DNA of 25,906 nt, from IMG/VR virus record IMGVR_UViG_3300003650_000123, positions 1 to 25,906 of that record; one strand, given 5' to 3'. Source of the stretch: a virus. Below, piece by piece: positions 1 to 7,112 of the stretch. A program made the translations under genes and the position numbers. The stretch's first letter is position 1. Every line of letters starts with the position of its first letter. The notes under the pieces were generated by a model. That model searched no databases. It had not been told where the DNA came from and worked only from the letters and a program-made list of their open reading frames with translations.

Positions 1-1608
1 ATTGTGGGTGAGCCGGGGACAGGAAAAACAGCAATTGCCGAAGGCCTTGCAAAGCGTATTGTAGATGGTGAGGTTCCCCCGCTCTTACAAAACAAGACTG
101 TCTATAGTCTAAGTATTGGTGACTTGATTGCCGGAACACGGTACAGAGGCGATTTCGAAGAACGCCTAAAACTAGTACTAAAAACTCTTGAGGATAACCC
201 GGACAGTATTTTGTTTATTGATGAAATACACATGATTATGGGAGCCGGTTCAGCTGGCAGCAGTAGCGTAGATGTCGCTAATATGATTAAGCCTGTCCTA
301 GGAAAGGGTAGACTGTTAACAATTGGCGCGACTACTCCCGACGAATTCGCAAGCACGTTTGAAAAGGATCGTGCGTTGATGCGACGATTTGCGAGATTAG
401 ATATCGAGGAGACATCGGTCGAAGACACTAAACGAATTTTGCATGGCTTGAAAGAGCAATACGAAACTTTCCACGTTGTTACTTATGCCGAGGGTGTAAT
501 CGATAAGTTGGTCGACTTGACCGATCGGTACATTAAGAATAAATATTTCCCCGATAAGGCCTTAGACATCATGGATGCGGCTGGTGCTACGGTTAAGTTG
601 CGTGGAGAGGCGATCGTTTATATTGAGGATGTTACTGCTGTACTTAGCATCGTATCTAAAATCAACGAGAACATGATCGATATTGAAAAGAATGACAGCT
701 TTAAGAGTTTAGATACTCGCATCAAGAGTCAAGTATTTGGTCAAGATACCGCAATAGACGCTATTGTAGAAAACATCTTAGTGTCTAAAGCAGGATTGCG
801 CGAACGCAATAAGCCAATTGGTTGCTATTTATTTGTAGGTCCCACCGGAACAGGAAAGACAGAAACTGCGCGGGCTCTTGCAAAGGCAATGGACGCAACC
901 TTAGTTAAATTCGATATGTCGGAGTATCAAGAGCGACATAGTGTCAGCAAGCTGATTGGCGCACCTCCCGGATACGTTGGTCACGCTGAAGGCAGGGGTG
1001 GCCAAGGACAACTTCTGGCAGCGGTGGAAAGCTCACCCAATTGTGTTTTACTTCTTGACGAGATCGAAAAAGCTGATCAAGCTGTATTGCAATTACTGTT
1101 ACAGGTAATGGACGATGGCAAGTTGACCGGGGCTACTGGGAAGACTGTGGACTTCACTAACGTGGTGTTGCTAATGACCTCTAACTTAGGTGCTAGCGAT
1201 GGTGAGAAGTTGAGGATTGGTTTTGGTGATCAAAATAAGGACGGAGAAGTAACAAAAGCAGTAAGCAAGTTCTTTAGCCCAGAGTTCCGGAACAGACTTG
1301 ATGCTACAATAACATTTAACAAGCTATCACCCGAGCTTATGTTGAGGATTGTTGATAGATTGGTAGACGAAACTAACAGCCTCCTAAAAGATAATGAATC
1401 GGGCGTGACTATAATGCTAGATGATTCAGCCAAAACTAAGCTCGCTAAAGATGGGTATGAGCCCGCAATGGGTGCGAGACCGTTAAAGCGAGTATTTGAG
1501 AATGATATCAAGAAACCGCTCAGTAAGAAAATACTATTTGATGGCTTGAAGGATTGCAGTGTTATTATTACTGCTACTGAGTCGGGGTATACCTTTGACA
1601 AATCCTAG
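1..1608 (+). CDS. clpA: ClpA-type AAA+ protein unfoldase, 5'-partial
   Basis: ATP-driven unfoldase that would feed proteins to a ClpP protease in the cytoplasm. The reading frame is open from base 1 and enters directly at the first Walker A (GEPGTGKT), so the N-terminal domain lies upstream of the window. The first AAA domain has Walker B (LFIDEIH, about residues 70-76). The second has Walker A GPTGTGKT (near residue 278), Walker B LLLDEIEK, and the C-terminal signature GARPLKRV. The long coiled-coil middle domain of ClpB is absent, which points to ClpA or ClpC rather than a disaggregase. An IGF tripeptide (RIGFGDQ, near residue 400) sits where ClpP-binding loops lie in ClpA/ClpX, so interaction with host ClpP is plausible. 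No clpP is seen in the window. The gene is followed by a late-promoter-like element and a putative virion gene. Confidence 0.9.
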   Translation: MVGEPGTGKTAIAEGLAKRIVDGEVPPLLQNKTVYSLSIGDLIAGTRYRGDFEERLKLVLKTLEDNPDSILFIDEIHMIMGAGSAGSSSVDVANMIKPVLGKGRLLTIGATTPDEFASTFEKDRALMRRFARLDIEETSVEDTKRILHGLKEQYETFHVVTYAEGVIDKLVDLTDRYIKNKYFPDKALDIMDAAGATVKLRGEAIVYIEDVTAVLSIVSKINENMIDIEKNDSFKSLDTRIKSQVFGQDTAIDAIVENILVSKAGLRERNKPIGCYLFVGPTGTGKTETARALAKAMDATLVKFDMSEYQERHSVSKLIGAPPGYVGHAEGRGGQGQLLAAVESSPNCVLLLDEIEKADQAVLQLLLQVMDDGKLTGATGKTVDFTNVVLLMTSNLGASDGEKLRIGFGDQNKDGEVTKAVSKFFSPEFRNRLDATITFNKLSPELMLRIVDRLVDETNSLLKDNESGVTIMLDDSAKTKLAKDGYEPAMGARPLKRVFENDIKKPLSKKILFDGLKDCSVIITATESGYTFDKS

Positions 1609-1615
1609 ATTAAAA

Positions 1616-1624
1616 GATAAATAC
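1616..1624 (+). promoter_or_regulatory. T4-type late promoter element (GATAAATAC)
   Basis: ATAAATA at 1617-1623 lies in the short gap after clpA, 21 bases before the ATG at 1645. T4-type phages use (N/T)ATAAATA as the only conserved late-promoter element. A TTGACA lies 16 bases upstream (1595-1600), but it is inside the clpA coding sequence and the -10 match is poor, so the late reading is preferred. Confidence 0.55.
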
Positions 1625-1644
1625 AAGCATGAATAGGAACTATT

Positions 1645-2064
1645 ATGACAATTAACCGCCGATCAATTACTCTTATGAGCTCTTCGAGTGACCAGATGCA
1701 TCTCACGAGCACCGCAGCTAAGGCCGACAGCTATTATGGCTATACCGACGGCTTACAAACGATACAGGTTATCTATTCGAATTTTGAAGGGCGTGTAAGA
1801 ATTCAAGCAACCCTTAGCTTAGAACCCACAGAGAACGATTGGTTTAATTTAGTGCCAATTACTATTGCCGGCACTGCCTTTCACCCTAACGGATACGTTG
1901 AATTCGGCGAGGGCGAGGACGAGGTAGCTAACGGTTCGGAAGCGTACACAGTACAGGGAAATTTTGCATTCCTCCGAGTCGTTATGGACAGGGCTGAAGT
2001 TGGTGATGGTGAGACGTACGACGCGTCTTACGGTCAAATTATGCAAGTTCTGATGTCCACATAG
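1645..2064 (+). CDS. Hypothetical, putative virion-associated protein
   Basis: A 139-residue protein that I cannot assign to a named family. It has no signal peptide or membrane segment. The body alternates short hydrophobic strands with polar turns (for example IQATLSLEPTENDWFNLVP), suggesting an all-beta fold of the kind common in phage tail, fibre or decoration proteins. The start is supported by AGGA at 1635-1638, six bases before the ATG. It stands alone behind a late-promoter-like ATAAATA, and in T4-type phages late genes are mainly virion and lysis genes; the structural role is inferred only from that and the beta-rich look. Downstream is a 73-base gap containing a sigma70-type promoter for the next gene. 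Confidence 0.6.
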   Translation: MTINRRSITLMSSSSDQMHLTSTAAKADSYYGYTDGLQTIQVIYSNFEGRVRIQATLSLEPTENDWFNLVPITIAGTAFHPNGYVEFGEGEDEVANGSEAYTVQGNFAFLRVVMDRAEVGDGETYDASYGQIMQVLMST

Positions 2065-2103
2065 TTTCCACGTAAGTAACTGATTTACCTCTAATTTCTA
2101 TAC

Positions 2104-2131
2104 TTGACTTATACACCAAGTGTGCTATAAT
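2104..2131 (+). promoter_or_regulatory. Sigma70-type promoter, extended -10
   Basis: TTGACT at 2104-2109 and TATAAT at 2126-2131 are separated by 16 bases, with TGC just before the -10 (extended -10). The predicted transcription start, about seven bases past the -10, coincides with the A of the ATG at 2138, so the transcript may be leaderless. Confidence 0.8.
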
Positions 2132-2137
2132 ATTAGT

Positions 2138-2746
2138 ATGACCAAAAAACAAAAGATAATAATTACTGATTGCGACGGCGTACTTACGAACTGGGAATTC
2201 GCATTCCACACACAGATGCAATATCACGGCCATATCACAACTACCGGATACAAGGAGTATTACGATATAACGAAGCAATATCAAATCAGCGAAGGTATGA
2301 AATACATAAAAGAATTTAATGCCAGTGCCGCGATCGGATTCCTCCCTCCTCACCGAGATGCCCAATACTATGTCGCCCAATACTACGTCAAGTTACTAAA
2401 CGAAAAGCATGGCTATCGTTTCGTAGTTTTGACATCGTTTGGCACCGAACCCCACGCAGTAGAACTCCGTAAGCGCAATCTTGTCAAATTGTTTGGTGAT
2501 ATTTTTGATGATATCATCTGTATAGAAACTACTGAAACAAAAGAAGAAAAGTTAGCAGATCTATACAAAAAGTATGGAAACGCTAAGTGGATAGAAGATC
2601 ATCCTGTCAACGTTGACTTGGGTATTGCTGCTGGGTTTGACGGTTTGTTGATGGAACACAAACATAATTTGGATTACGCTGGAAACGCAACCGTTGTAAA
2701 AAATTGGGAAGAGATTTACAACATAATAGTGGAGGATGAGAAATGA
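2138..2746 (+). CDS. HAD-superfamily phosphatase / 5'-nucleotidase-like
   Basis: A 202-residue haloacid-dehalogenase-type hydrolase. Motif I is DCDGVL (residues 11-16; D11 nucleophile, D13 general acid/base). Motif II is probably VLTSFG, and the acidic motif IV is in WIEDHPVN. HAD phosphatases of this size in T4-type phages usually dephosphorylate deoxynucleotides, but the substrate cannot be read from the sequence. The frame is open further upstream to a GTG at 2120, but that would overlap the promoter -10. The ATG at 2138 lies seven bases past the -10 and has no Shine-Dalgarno sequence, so translation may begin on a leaderless mRNA. It overlaps the next gene by ATGA. Confidence 0.75.
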   Translation: MTKKQKIIITDCDGVLTNWEFAFHTQMQYHGHITTTGYKEYYDITKQYQISEGMKYIKEFNASAAIGFLPPHRDAQYYVAQYYVKLLNEKHGYRFVVLTSFGTEPHAVELRKRNLVKLFGDIFDDIICIETTETKEEKLADLYKKYGNAKWIEDHPVNVDLGIAAGFDGLLMEHKHNLDYAGNATVVKNWEEIYNIIVEDEK

Positions 2747-2970
2747 CTTTAACAGGAACGCATGAAAAATCCGGTATGATAGAGATTACCGACTGTTCAG
2801 ATGAAGGTGGTAGTGTAGTACGGTGCTATCCGGACGGAAGGATTGAGTTGTTTCACGTTCCGCATCGCGGATGGGCTGAGCGTCCCCATGGTAACTATCC
2901 AACAATCTGTGCTGCCTTTGCAGAAGGGGAGAAATGGAAGTGGGTCTACCCAGCGGAGAAAGTGAAATGA
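2743..2970 (+). CDS. Hypothetical small protein
   Basis: A 75-residue protein of unknown function, with no recognised family, signal peptide or membrane segment. It is rich in Gly, Trp and acidic residues, with a central run reading YPDGRIELFHVP that looks like beta-hairpin structure. The gene is locked into an operon: its ATG overlaps the stop of the HAD gene (ATGA at 2743-2746), a GGAGG lies just upstream, and its stop overlaps the ATG of the next HAD gene at 2967. Translational coupling with the two HAD genes is therefore likely, but gives no specific function. Confidence 0.65.
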   Translation: MTLTGTHEKSGMIEITDCSDEGGSVVRCYPDGRIELFHVPHRGWAERPHGNYPTICAAFAEGEKWKWVYPAEKVK

Positions 2971-4013
2971 AAATAATATTTTTAGATATTGATGGAGTAA
3001 TAGCTACACCAACCGCTTCTCTAGCATTCAATAAGAAGCTCTGGTGTATTGATCCTACCTTGGCTCGATTACTCCGACGAATATGTATCGAGTGCGATGC
3101 AAAGCTTGTAATATCTTCGACATGGAGGAACGGTGGTCACAATTGGAACACTTTTGCGGACTTACTTACCGCCTATAACTTGGAACACCAATTAGTACAT
3201 GAACTAGAATTTTGGAAAACTCCATCGTATCTTAAGGACAATAAAGACGGTCGCGGTGGTGAAATTAACAAATTTGTACACATACTCGAACAATGCAAGG
3301 CAAGCGTTATGAAATTTAAAACTATCGACGTGGTATCGGCGGCTTGCGCAATACATCGTATTAATGGTGGTTACTATAAAACTGACAGTGAACATTGGCC
3401 TAACACGGGTAGACCACAGTGGTCTAATCGAAGACTACTAAATGAACATTTGGCAATAGACGGTAATTTTGAGAAAGTGATCATTACTGACGAGGATACA
3501 GAACTTGCAGAGAAAGCTATTAATTACCTTAAAGGCTTGGGTTTAAAACGGTTTGAGCGAGATCTTTCTGATTATGAATCTAAAGTATTAAAACTTGTCG
3601 CGTACGAAGATTTCGATCTCTCGACAAATTACGTGGGCATTGCTGCCTCACTTCCTAGCATGTATTTGACGAGCTCAGTAGCAGATGCCTGGTTCTACAA
3701 GGAACAAGAGATAGGACCAAAAAGTCAGTTCGTAGGGGTAGTGGGCAACAGACACACTGCTACGGTAACGGTAGAGTTTGTAAAACAGTTCTCTCAGTTT
3801 GAAAAATATTTAACTTGTTGTACCGATCAAGACAACAATATTGTAAAATTCTTCGGGGCAGCCGAGATGCCTGTAGGTGAGAAATTTGTAGTATCGGGCA
3901 ACGTGAAGCCACACGAAATAAATGGGTACACGGGGTACAAAGATACACTCTTAAATAGAATCAAATTTCCGCCAGCACTGAATCACTTGACTTCACTAGA
4001 AATCGTTGTATAA
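2967..4013 (+). CDS. HAD-like domain fused to a beta-rich C-terminal domain
   Basis: A 348-residue two-part protein. The N-terminal part starts with FLDIDGVI (D7 and D9 as motif I) and has VISSTWR (48-54) as motif II and IITDEDTELA as a probable acidic motif, so a HAD-type phosphatase fold is likely. After about residue 200 the sequence changes to a beta-rich region with a phrase of the form VSGNVKPHE-YTGYKDTLLNRIK. I associate that phrase with small, possibly OB-like domains at the C-termini of several phage DNA-metabolism proteins; this link is from memory and tentative. The ATG at 2967 overlaps the preceding stop (ATGA). An upstream in-frame ATG at 2934 exists but would lie inside the previous gene. 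A sigma70-type promoter for the next segment lies in its last codons. Confidence 0.7.
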   Translation: MKIIFLDIDGVIATPTASLAFNKKLWCIDPTLARLLRRICIECDAKLVISSTWRNGGHNWNTFADLLTAYNLEHQLVHELEFWKTPSYLKDNKDGRGGEINKFVHILEQCKASVMKFKTIDVVSAACAIHRINGGYYKTDSEHWPNTGRPQWSNRRLLNEHLAIDGNFEKVIITDEDTELAEKAINYLKGLGLKRFERDLSDYESKVLKLVAYEDFDLSTNYVGIAASLPSMYLTSSVADAWFYKEQEIGPKSQFVGVVGNRHTATVTVEFVKQFSQFEKYLTCCTDQDNNIVKFFGAAEMPVGEKFVVSGNVKPHEINGYTGYKDTLLNRIKFPPALNHLTSLEIVV

Positions 4014-4014
4014 T
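3987..4014 (+). promoter_or_regulatory. Sigma70-type promoter before a captured gene fragment
   Basis: TTGACT at 3987-3992 and TATAAT at 4009-4014 with a 16-base spacer. The -35 lies in the last codons of the HAD gene. The predicted start near 4020-4021 leaves only a very short leader before the ATG at 4027. GGAG at 4015-4018 would then lie upstream of the transcript start. Confidence 0.75.
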
Positions 4015-4026
4015 GGAGTAGTTTAA

Positions 4027-4095
4027 ATGATATACAAATTACGATCAGGTTCGCCCTTGGTCACCGTTAATCCAAATGAAGGTTGCCAGTCGTGA
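4027..4095 (+). other. Short 22-codon open frame at a gene junction
   Basis: ATG at 4027 opens a 22-codon frame ending at TGA 4093-4095, placed correctly behind the promoter at 3987. The peptide begins MIYKLRSG and matches nothing I know. It overlaps the captured cytochrome/monooxygenase fragment in another frame, and its stop sits two bases before an in-frame ATG of that fragment (4097), so stop-and-restart translation is conceivable. It may be the leftover start of a displaced phage gene rather than a functional peptide. Confidence 0.3.
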
Positions 4096-5197
4096 AATGC
4101 CACCTTATGCGTACGACCAGCATATTGGTATACAAGACTTGCAAGGTGATTGGCGACTTGACCAGGAAGAAATTGATACTCTAGTAACATGGGTTAATCA
4201 AGGTTCACCGAAAGGAGATGCCTCTAGCGATGTAATTCCGCCAGTTTTACCCGATCTGGACGCATGGAAGTTCGCCGCACTTTATGGCGAGCCGGATCTT
4301 ATCCTACCATCTACTCCAATCGACATTCCTGCTAACGGTAATGACATGTGGCACCGTCCCTATGTAATGACCGGTCTTACGACTGACCGCTGCATAAAGG
4401 CAGTTCAGGTTAAGCCTAAAGGCGAGCAATCCAAAACTATTGTTCATCACGCTAACTCATCCGCTGAAGTACTTAACGAAGATGGTGGGTATGATCGGTA
4501 TAGCCAGCTTACTGAATATGCAATGGGCAAATGGGGTGAAGTGATTCCTGATGGCGTTTGTCGAACCCTGCCAGCCAATTCACGTGTTTCCTGGGATATC
4601 CATATATTCCCTGGTGGACTAGGTGCAACTGCTCCTGGTACTGCTGTTAGTGGTGGTGTAGTTGAAATTGGACTATGGTTCCATCCTGAAGGCTACGAAG
4701 AGGTTGCCGCGTATAAACAAGACCTGTCTTTGTACAGACTTGATCAGGGCGAACTAATCATTGCTCCGCACGGCTATACTATGACACAGGGCTTCAAGAG
4801 CTTTCCTTACCCGGTTCGTATCGACAGTTGGCAGCCACACGGTCATTTGCGTTTGCGTGCAGCCTCGCTGGAAATATTTTATCCAGCAACTGGCAGGACA
4901 GAGCAGATCAGCCAGGTCAGTAACTGGAGTGCGGTTTGGCATCACAGCCATATCTACGAACCAGATGTTTCCCCGCTACTTCCAGCCGGTGCTGTTCTGG
5001 TTATGAAGCAGTGGTATGACAATACCGAAGCTAACCCCAATAACCCCGACCCTGATGTCTGGGTGGTTGATGGATCACGAACGGCAGACGAAATGTCGCA
5101 TAATTGGATCGCGGTCACCCATTTGGATGAAGCCGGTTATGAGAAGATAGTCGCTGAGCGCAAAGAGAAAGCGCAACTGGCTATAGCAGCTAGGTAA
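4031..5197 (+). pseudogene. 5'-truncated cytochrome c / copper-monooxygenase-like gene (host-derived)
   Basis: The frame begins right after an in-frame TGA (4028-4030). The first residues, reading QVRPWSPLI then REMPPYAYD, align with the part of a c-type cytochrome domain just after its CxxCH haem motif; compare KGWSPMI then KRMPPGQID in the gene at 25213. Homology therefore starts before the first usable ATGs (4076, 4097), and the haem motif, redoxin domain and signal peptide are missing. The rest resembles copper type II ascorbate-dependent monooxygenase-like proteins: a His pair in VHHAN (124-125, counted from 4076), His in WFHPEG, an HxH in PHGHLR (255-257), and DNTEANPNNPDP. GC content and CTG use look higher than in neighbouring phage genes. 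Without a signal peptide it would stay in the cytoplasm, so it is probably non-functional; a new cytoplasmic role cannot be excluded. It sits behind a sigma70-type promoter and before a terminator. Confidence 0.7.
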
Positions 5198-5212
5198 TAA
5201 ACTAGGTAATAT

Positions 5213-5240
5213 AAAAGCCCTTTAATTAGGGCTTTTTATT
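5213..5240 (+). terminator. Rho-independent terminator
   Basis: AAAAGCCCT (5213-5221) pairs with AGGGCTTTT (5228-5236) around a six-base loop, ending in a T-rich tail. It closes the captured cytochrome/monooxygenase fragment. Confidence 0.8.
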
Positions 5241-5264
5241 GACTTGTATTTATCCCCATACACG

Positions 5265-5283
5265 ACGCTTGTCAAGCGTTTTT
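5265..5283 (+). repeat. Short inverted repeat with T-run
   Basis: ACGCTTG and CAAGCGT (5265-5271 and 5273-5279) form a near-perfect palindrome followed by TTTTT. It could be a second weak terminator or a protein-binding palindrome. The rest of the gap to 5340 holds only a late-promoter element. Confidence 0.35.
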
Positions 5284-5317
5284 GTACTACAGCAGCCACA
5301 GGAATAACTACGATCTC

Positions 5318-5326
5318 GATAAATAC
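5318..5326 (+). promoter_or_regulatory. T4-type late promoter element (GATAAATAC)
   Basis: ATAAATA at 5319-5325, 15 bases before the ATG at 5341. It is followed by a G-run (5333-5337) that could serve as ribosome binding site. No -35 element is seen, as expected for late promoters of this type. Confidence 0.6.
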
Positions 5327-5340
5327 TAGCACGGGGGTTT

Positions 5341-5757
5341 ATGAAAAAACTACTGCTATTATTTGTCCTTATGCTATTGCCCAATTCTTATTCTTGGGGT
5401 GCTGAACCGACGGTAAATCAGGAAACACCTGTATTATCTGCTCAAGATCTTGAACTGGCTAAAGCAGCGGTAGAGGCCAAGATCAATCTTCGATGTAATA
5501 CATCAATTATTGAGATAGGTGCCGATAGTTTTTACCAATTAACATGCCAAGCAGATGTGTATGGTATCATGCAATTCGACGCCATAAACTCACAGGGTGC
5601 CCAGCAATTAATCACGAAAAGTATGTACACTAAAGATTCTGGCGTTTTGCTCTCGATCAACGATTGGATAATACTCGCGAGGTTCATTTCTTCCGAAGAA
5701 ATCTTAGTTTTTCAACTAATTCCAATTTCAGTGATATCGGAAATTAATCGTGTGTAG
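5341..5757 (+). CDS. Exported hypothetical protein with cleavable signal peptide
   Basis: A 138-residue protein. Residues 1-21 form a classical signal peptide: MKK, a Leu-rich core, then SWGA before AEPT. The mature part contains two Cys about 17 residues apart (RCNTS and LTCQAD) that could form a disulfide in the periplasm. The pattern Cys, Ile, aromatic-Gln-Leu, Cys, Gly recurs in the next gene, so the two look like tandem paralogues. Family and function are not recognised. A late-promoter-like element lies just upstream, so it is probably made late and acts in the envelope or at lysis, but that is inference. Its end overlaps the next frame. Confidence 0.7.
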   Translation: MKKLLLLFVLMLLPNSYSWGAEPTVNQETPVLSAQDLELAKAAVEAKINLRCNTSIIEIGADSFYQLTCQADVYGIMQFDAINSQGAQQLITKSMYTKDSGVLLSINDWIILARFISSEEILVFQLIPISVISEINRV

Positions 5758-6235
5758 GAGAGTGTGGCAACGATTGTTGATTGCGGTAGTCGCAGCAGTT
5801 GCAGCGGTACTGGCGGTGTTGTTAGTGGGCACCACAGCAAAAATCAATGATACACCCAATATAACTACATTGACTACACTAGAGGAACAGTTATTCCCGG
5901 TACCAGTAAAGCCTGAACTTACGTGTGAATTCCACGATATACAAACTAATTTTTGGGATGGGCAAGAAGCATGGCAATTGCACGTTAGGTGCGAGACCAA
6001 CACCTGGGGATCGTTCGAAGTGTATAACGTATATGAGGTATTGGGTGATTCTTCTTTAAAGTTTCGTAATGGCGACAGTTATAATAATAGTATAGGTATA
6101 GTGTTTGCCACAAATCCAGTAGACCTGTATGTAATATTTTATGATATGACTACAGGAGAAATGGCTGATCTAGTGCTTAATACAACAAGTCGTGTAAGAG
6201 ATTGTTTACTGGTATTTAATTGTTTTCGTCCATAG
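5750..6235 (+). CDS. Membrane-anchored hypothetical protein, paralogue of upstream gene
   Basis: A 161-residue protein with a short positive N-terminus (RRVWQR) and an Ala/Val-rich membrane segment (about residues 8-27), then a probably periplasmic domain. This domain has two Cys in the same context as the preceding exported protein: CEFHDI, then WQLHVRC, then WGSF. Two further Cys lie near the C-terminus. The start is uncertain: GTG 5750 overlaps the previous gene, GTG 5762 and TTG 5774 are alternatives, and an AGGAG at 5756-5760 is poorly spaced for all of them. Function unknown. Co-transcription with the upstream paralogue from the late element at 5318 is likely. Confidence 0.6.
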   Translation: MCRRVWQRLLIAVVAAVAAVLAVLLVGTTAKINDTPNITTLTTLEEQLFPVPVKPELTCEFHDIQTNFWDGQEAWQLHVRCETNTWGSFEVYNVYEVLGDSSLKFRNGDSYNNSIGIVFATNPVDLYVIFYDMTTGEMADLVLNTTSRVRDCLLVFNCFRP

Positions 6236-6252
6236 CCAAAACCTACGAAATC

Positions 6253-6260
6253 GATAAATA
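6253..6260 (+). promoter_or_regulatory. T4-type late promoter element (GATAAATA)
   Basis: ATAAATA at 6254-6260, 31 bases before the ATG of the acyl carrier protein gene at 6292. It lies in a short intergenic gap, like the other late-type elements here. Confidence 0.55.
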
Positions 6261-6291
6261 ATCGAACAGCCTAGGATGCAGGAATCGCAAA

Positions 6292-6525
6292 ATGCCTGAT
6301 AACAAAATAATAGTAAAAATTATTTCTGACATTTTGGGGGTTAGCGTTAGAAAGTGCCAGCCAAAAGCATTGCTTGTGCGTGACTTAGGCATGGATTCGC
6401 TTGACGCTGTCGAGCTTGTTATTCGGCTCGAGATGGAGTTTAATGTAGACATACCCAACAACGATGTCGAAAAAATGAAGACCGTTGGCGATGTTATTAC
6501 TTGGTTTAGTAAAAATACGATATGA
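6292..6525 (+). CDS. acpP: Acyl carrier protein
   Basis: A 77-residue acyl carrier protein. The phosphopantetheine attachment site is LGMDSLDAVEL, with Ser36 in the canonical DSL motif, followed by the usual acidic helix (ELVIRLEMEFNVDIPN). Length and motif placement match bacterial AcpP. Such a protein carries acyl chains on a thioester in the cytoplasm and needs a 4'-phosphopantetheinyl transferase, presumably the host enzyme. AGGAA at 6280-6284 gives a good start. It sits between exported/membrane genes behind a late-type element, so it may supply or divert acyl groups late in infection. No acyltransferase or ketosynthase is visible nearby, so its partner is unknown. Confidence 0.9.
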   Translation: MPDNKIIVKIISDILGVSVRKCQPKALLVRDLGMDSLDAVELVIRLEMEFNVDIPNNDVEKMKTVGDVITWFSKNTI

Positions 6526-6535
6526 GGAGGATATT

Positions 6536-6799
6536 ATGCCCGAAAAAGAGGCTGATTTAGATAGTGATGGTAACTTGGATTCTTACGAAGAGAAAATGTA
6601 TGATCGTAAGGTAAAGAATCGTCGAAGGATGGCATGGCTTTCACTTGTCGCACTCATCGGATCAGGGATGTTATTAATGTTTTTGGTACCTGAGTCTAGA
6701 CTTAGCAGCTTAGATGGGCTACTCGAATTGTACTGGATATCCTTAGGTGGAGTAGTTGGGGCTTACGTGGGGATGGAGGCGTGGGCATCAAAACGATAA
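6536..6799 (+). CDS. Small membrane protein with N-terminal EF-hand loop
   Basis: An 87-residue protein. Residues 7-18 (DLDSDGNLDSYE) fit the 12-residue EF-hand calcium loop exactly: D7, D9, D11, G12, L14, E18. A basic stretch (KVKNRRR) leads into a hydrophobic segment (about 34-50), and a second hydrophobic segment near 65-78 precedes WASKR. Two membrane passes with a charged N-terminal head are compatible with a holin-like or small envelope protein, but no family is claimed. The ATG at 6536 is chosen over the earlier open frame because GAGGAGG at 6524-6530 lies six bases upstream, directly after the ACP stop. Confidence 0.7.
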   Translation: MPEKEADLDSDGNLDSYEEKMYDRKVKNRRRMAWLSLVALIGSGMLLMFLVPESRLSSLDGLLELYWISLGGVVGAYVGMEAWASKR

Positions 6800-6802
6800 A
6801 TA
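6795..6802 (+). promoter_or_regulatory. Possible late promoter element (GATAAATA)
   Basis: The motif overlaps the stop of the EF-hand gene and ends only four bases before the ATG at 6807. A transcript from it would start at or after that ATG. It may therefore serve genes further down, or be a chance match. Confidence 0.3.
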
Positions 6803-6806
6803 TAAC

Positions 6807-7112
6807 ATGGGTCATAAATTTTTAAAGCATTTTTGCAGATTTATAACTGCTAAAGAGCTAGACAACGAGGATGTAATTATATTCTTTGACATTGTTCAAA
6901 GTATAGTGTATACTAAGCTTGTTGTCGCGTTCGATAACGAAGCAAGCTCATCAGTAAATGTTGAGGTAATTGCGTATAAAAACAAAGATGAAAATGTGTA
7001 CGAGATTGTGCTAGAAGAAGACATAACACAAGAAGATGGTGACAAGATATCACTACAATTAGACAAAGAATTTGACTTTGACTTTGAATTTGAGGCGAGC
7101 ACTAAGACATGA
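6807..7112 (+). CDS. Hypothetical acidic protein
   Basis: A 101-residue protein of unknown function. It is strongly acidic, ending in a run with alternating Asp/Glu and Phe (FDFDFEFEA). It shows no signal peptide or membrane segment. The ATG at 6807 is preferred because earlier in-frame codons lie inside the preceding gene, but there is no clear Shine-Dalgarno sequence, so the start is uncertain. It overlaps the next gene by ATGA (7109-7112), indicating an operon. Confidence 0.55.
   Translation: MGHKFLKHFCRFITAKELDNEDVIIFFDIVQSIVYTKLVVAFDNEASSSVNVEVIAYKNKDENVYEIVLEEDITQEDGDKISLQLDKEFDFDFEFEASTKT

Noticed and set aside
102-428. Minus-strand open frame of 108 codons
   Set aside because: Antisense to the clpA Walker B region; no binding site and no protein-like motif.
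539-545. ATAAATA inside clpA
   Set aside because: Mid-gene, with no start codon or gene border nearby; treated as a chance match.
1595-1624. TTGACA sixteen bases before ATAAATA as a sigma70 promoter
   Set aside because: TTGACA is part of clpA codons and the -10 would be ATAAAT; the late-element reading fits better.
5241-5260. TTGACT at 5239-5244 as a promoter
   Set aside because: No -10-like hexamer at the spacing used by the other promoters of the window.
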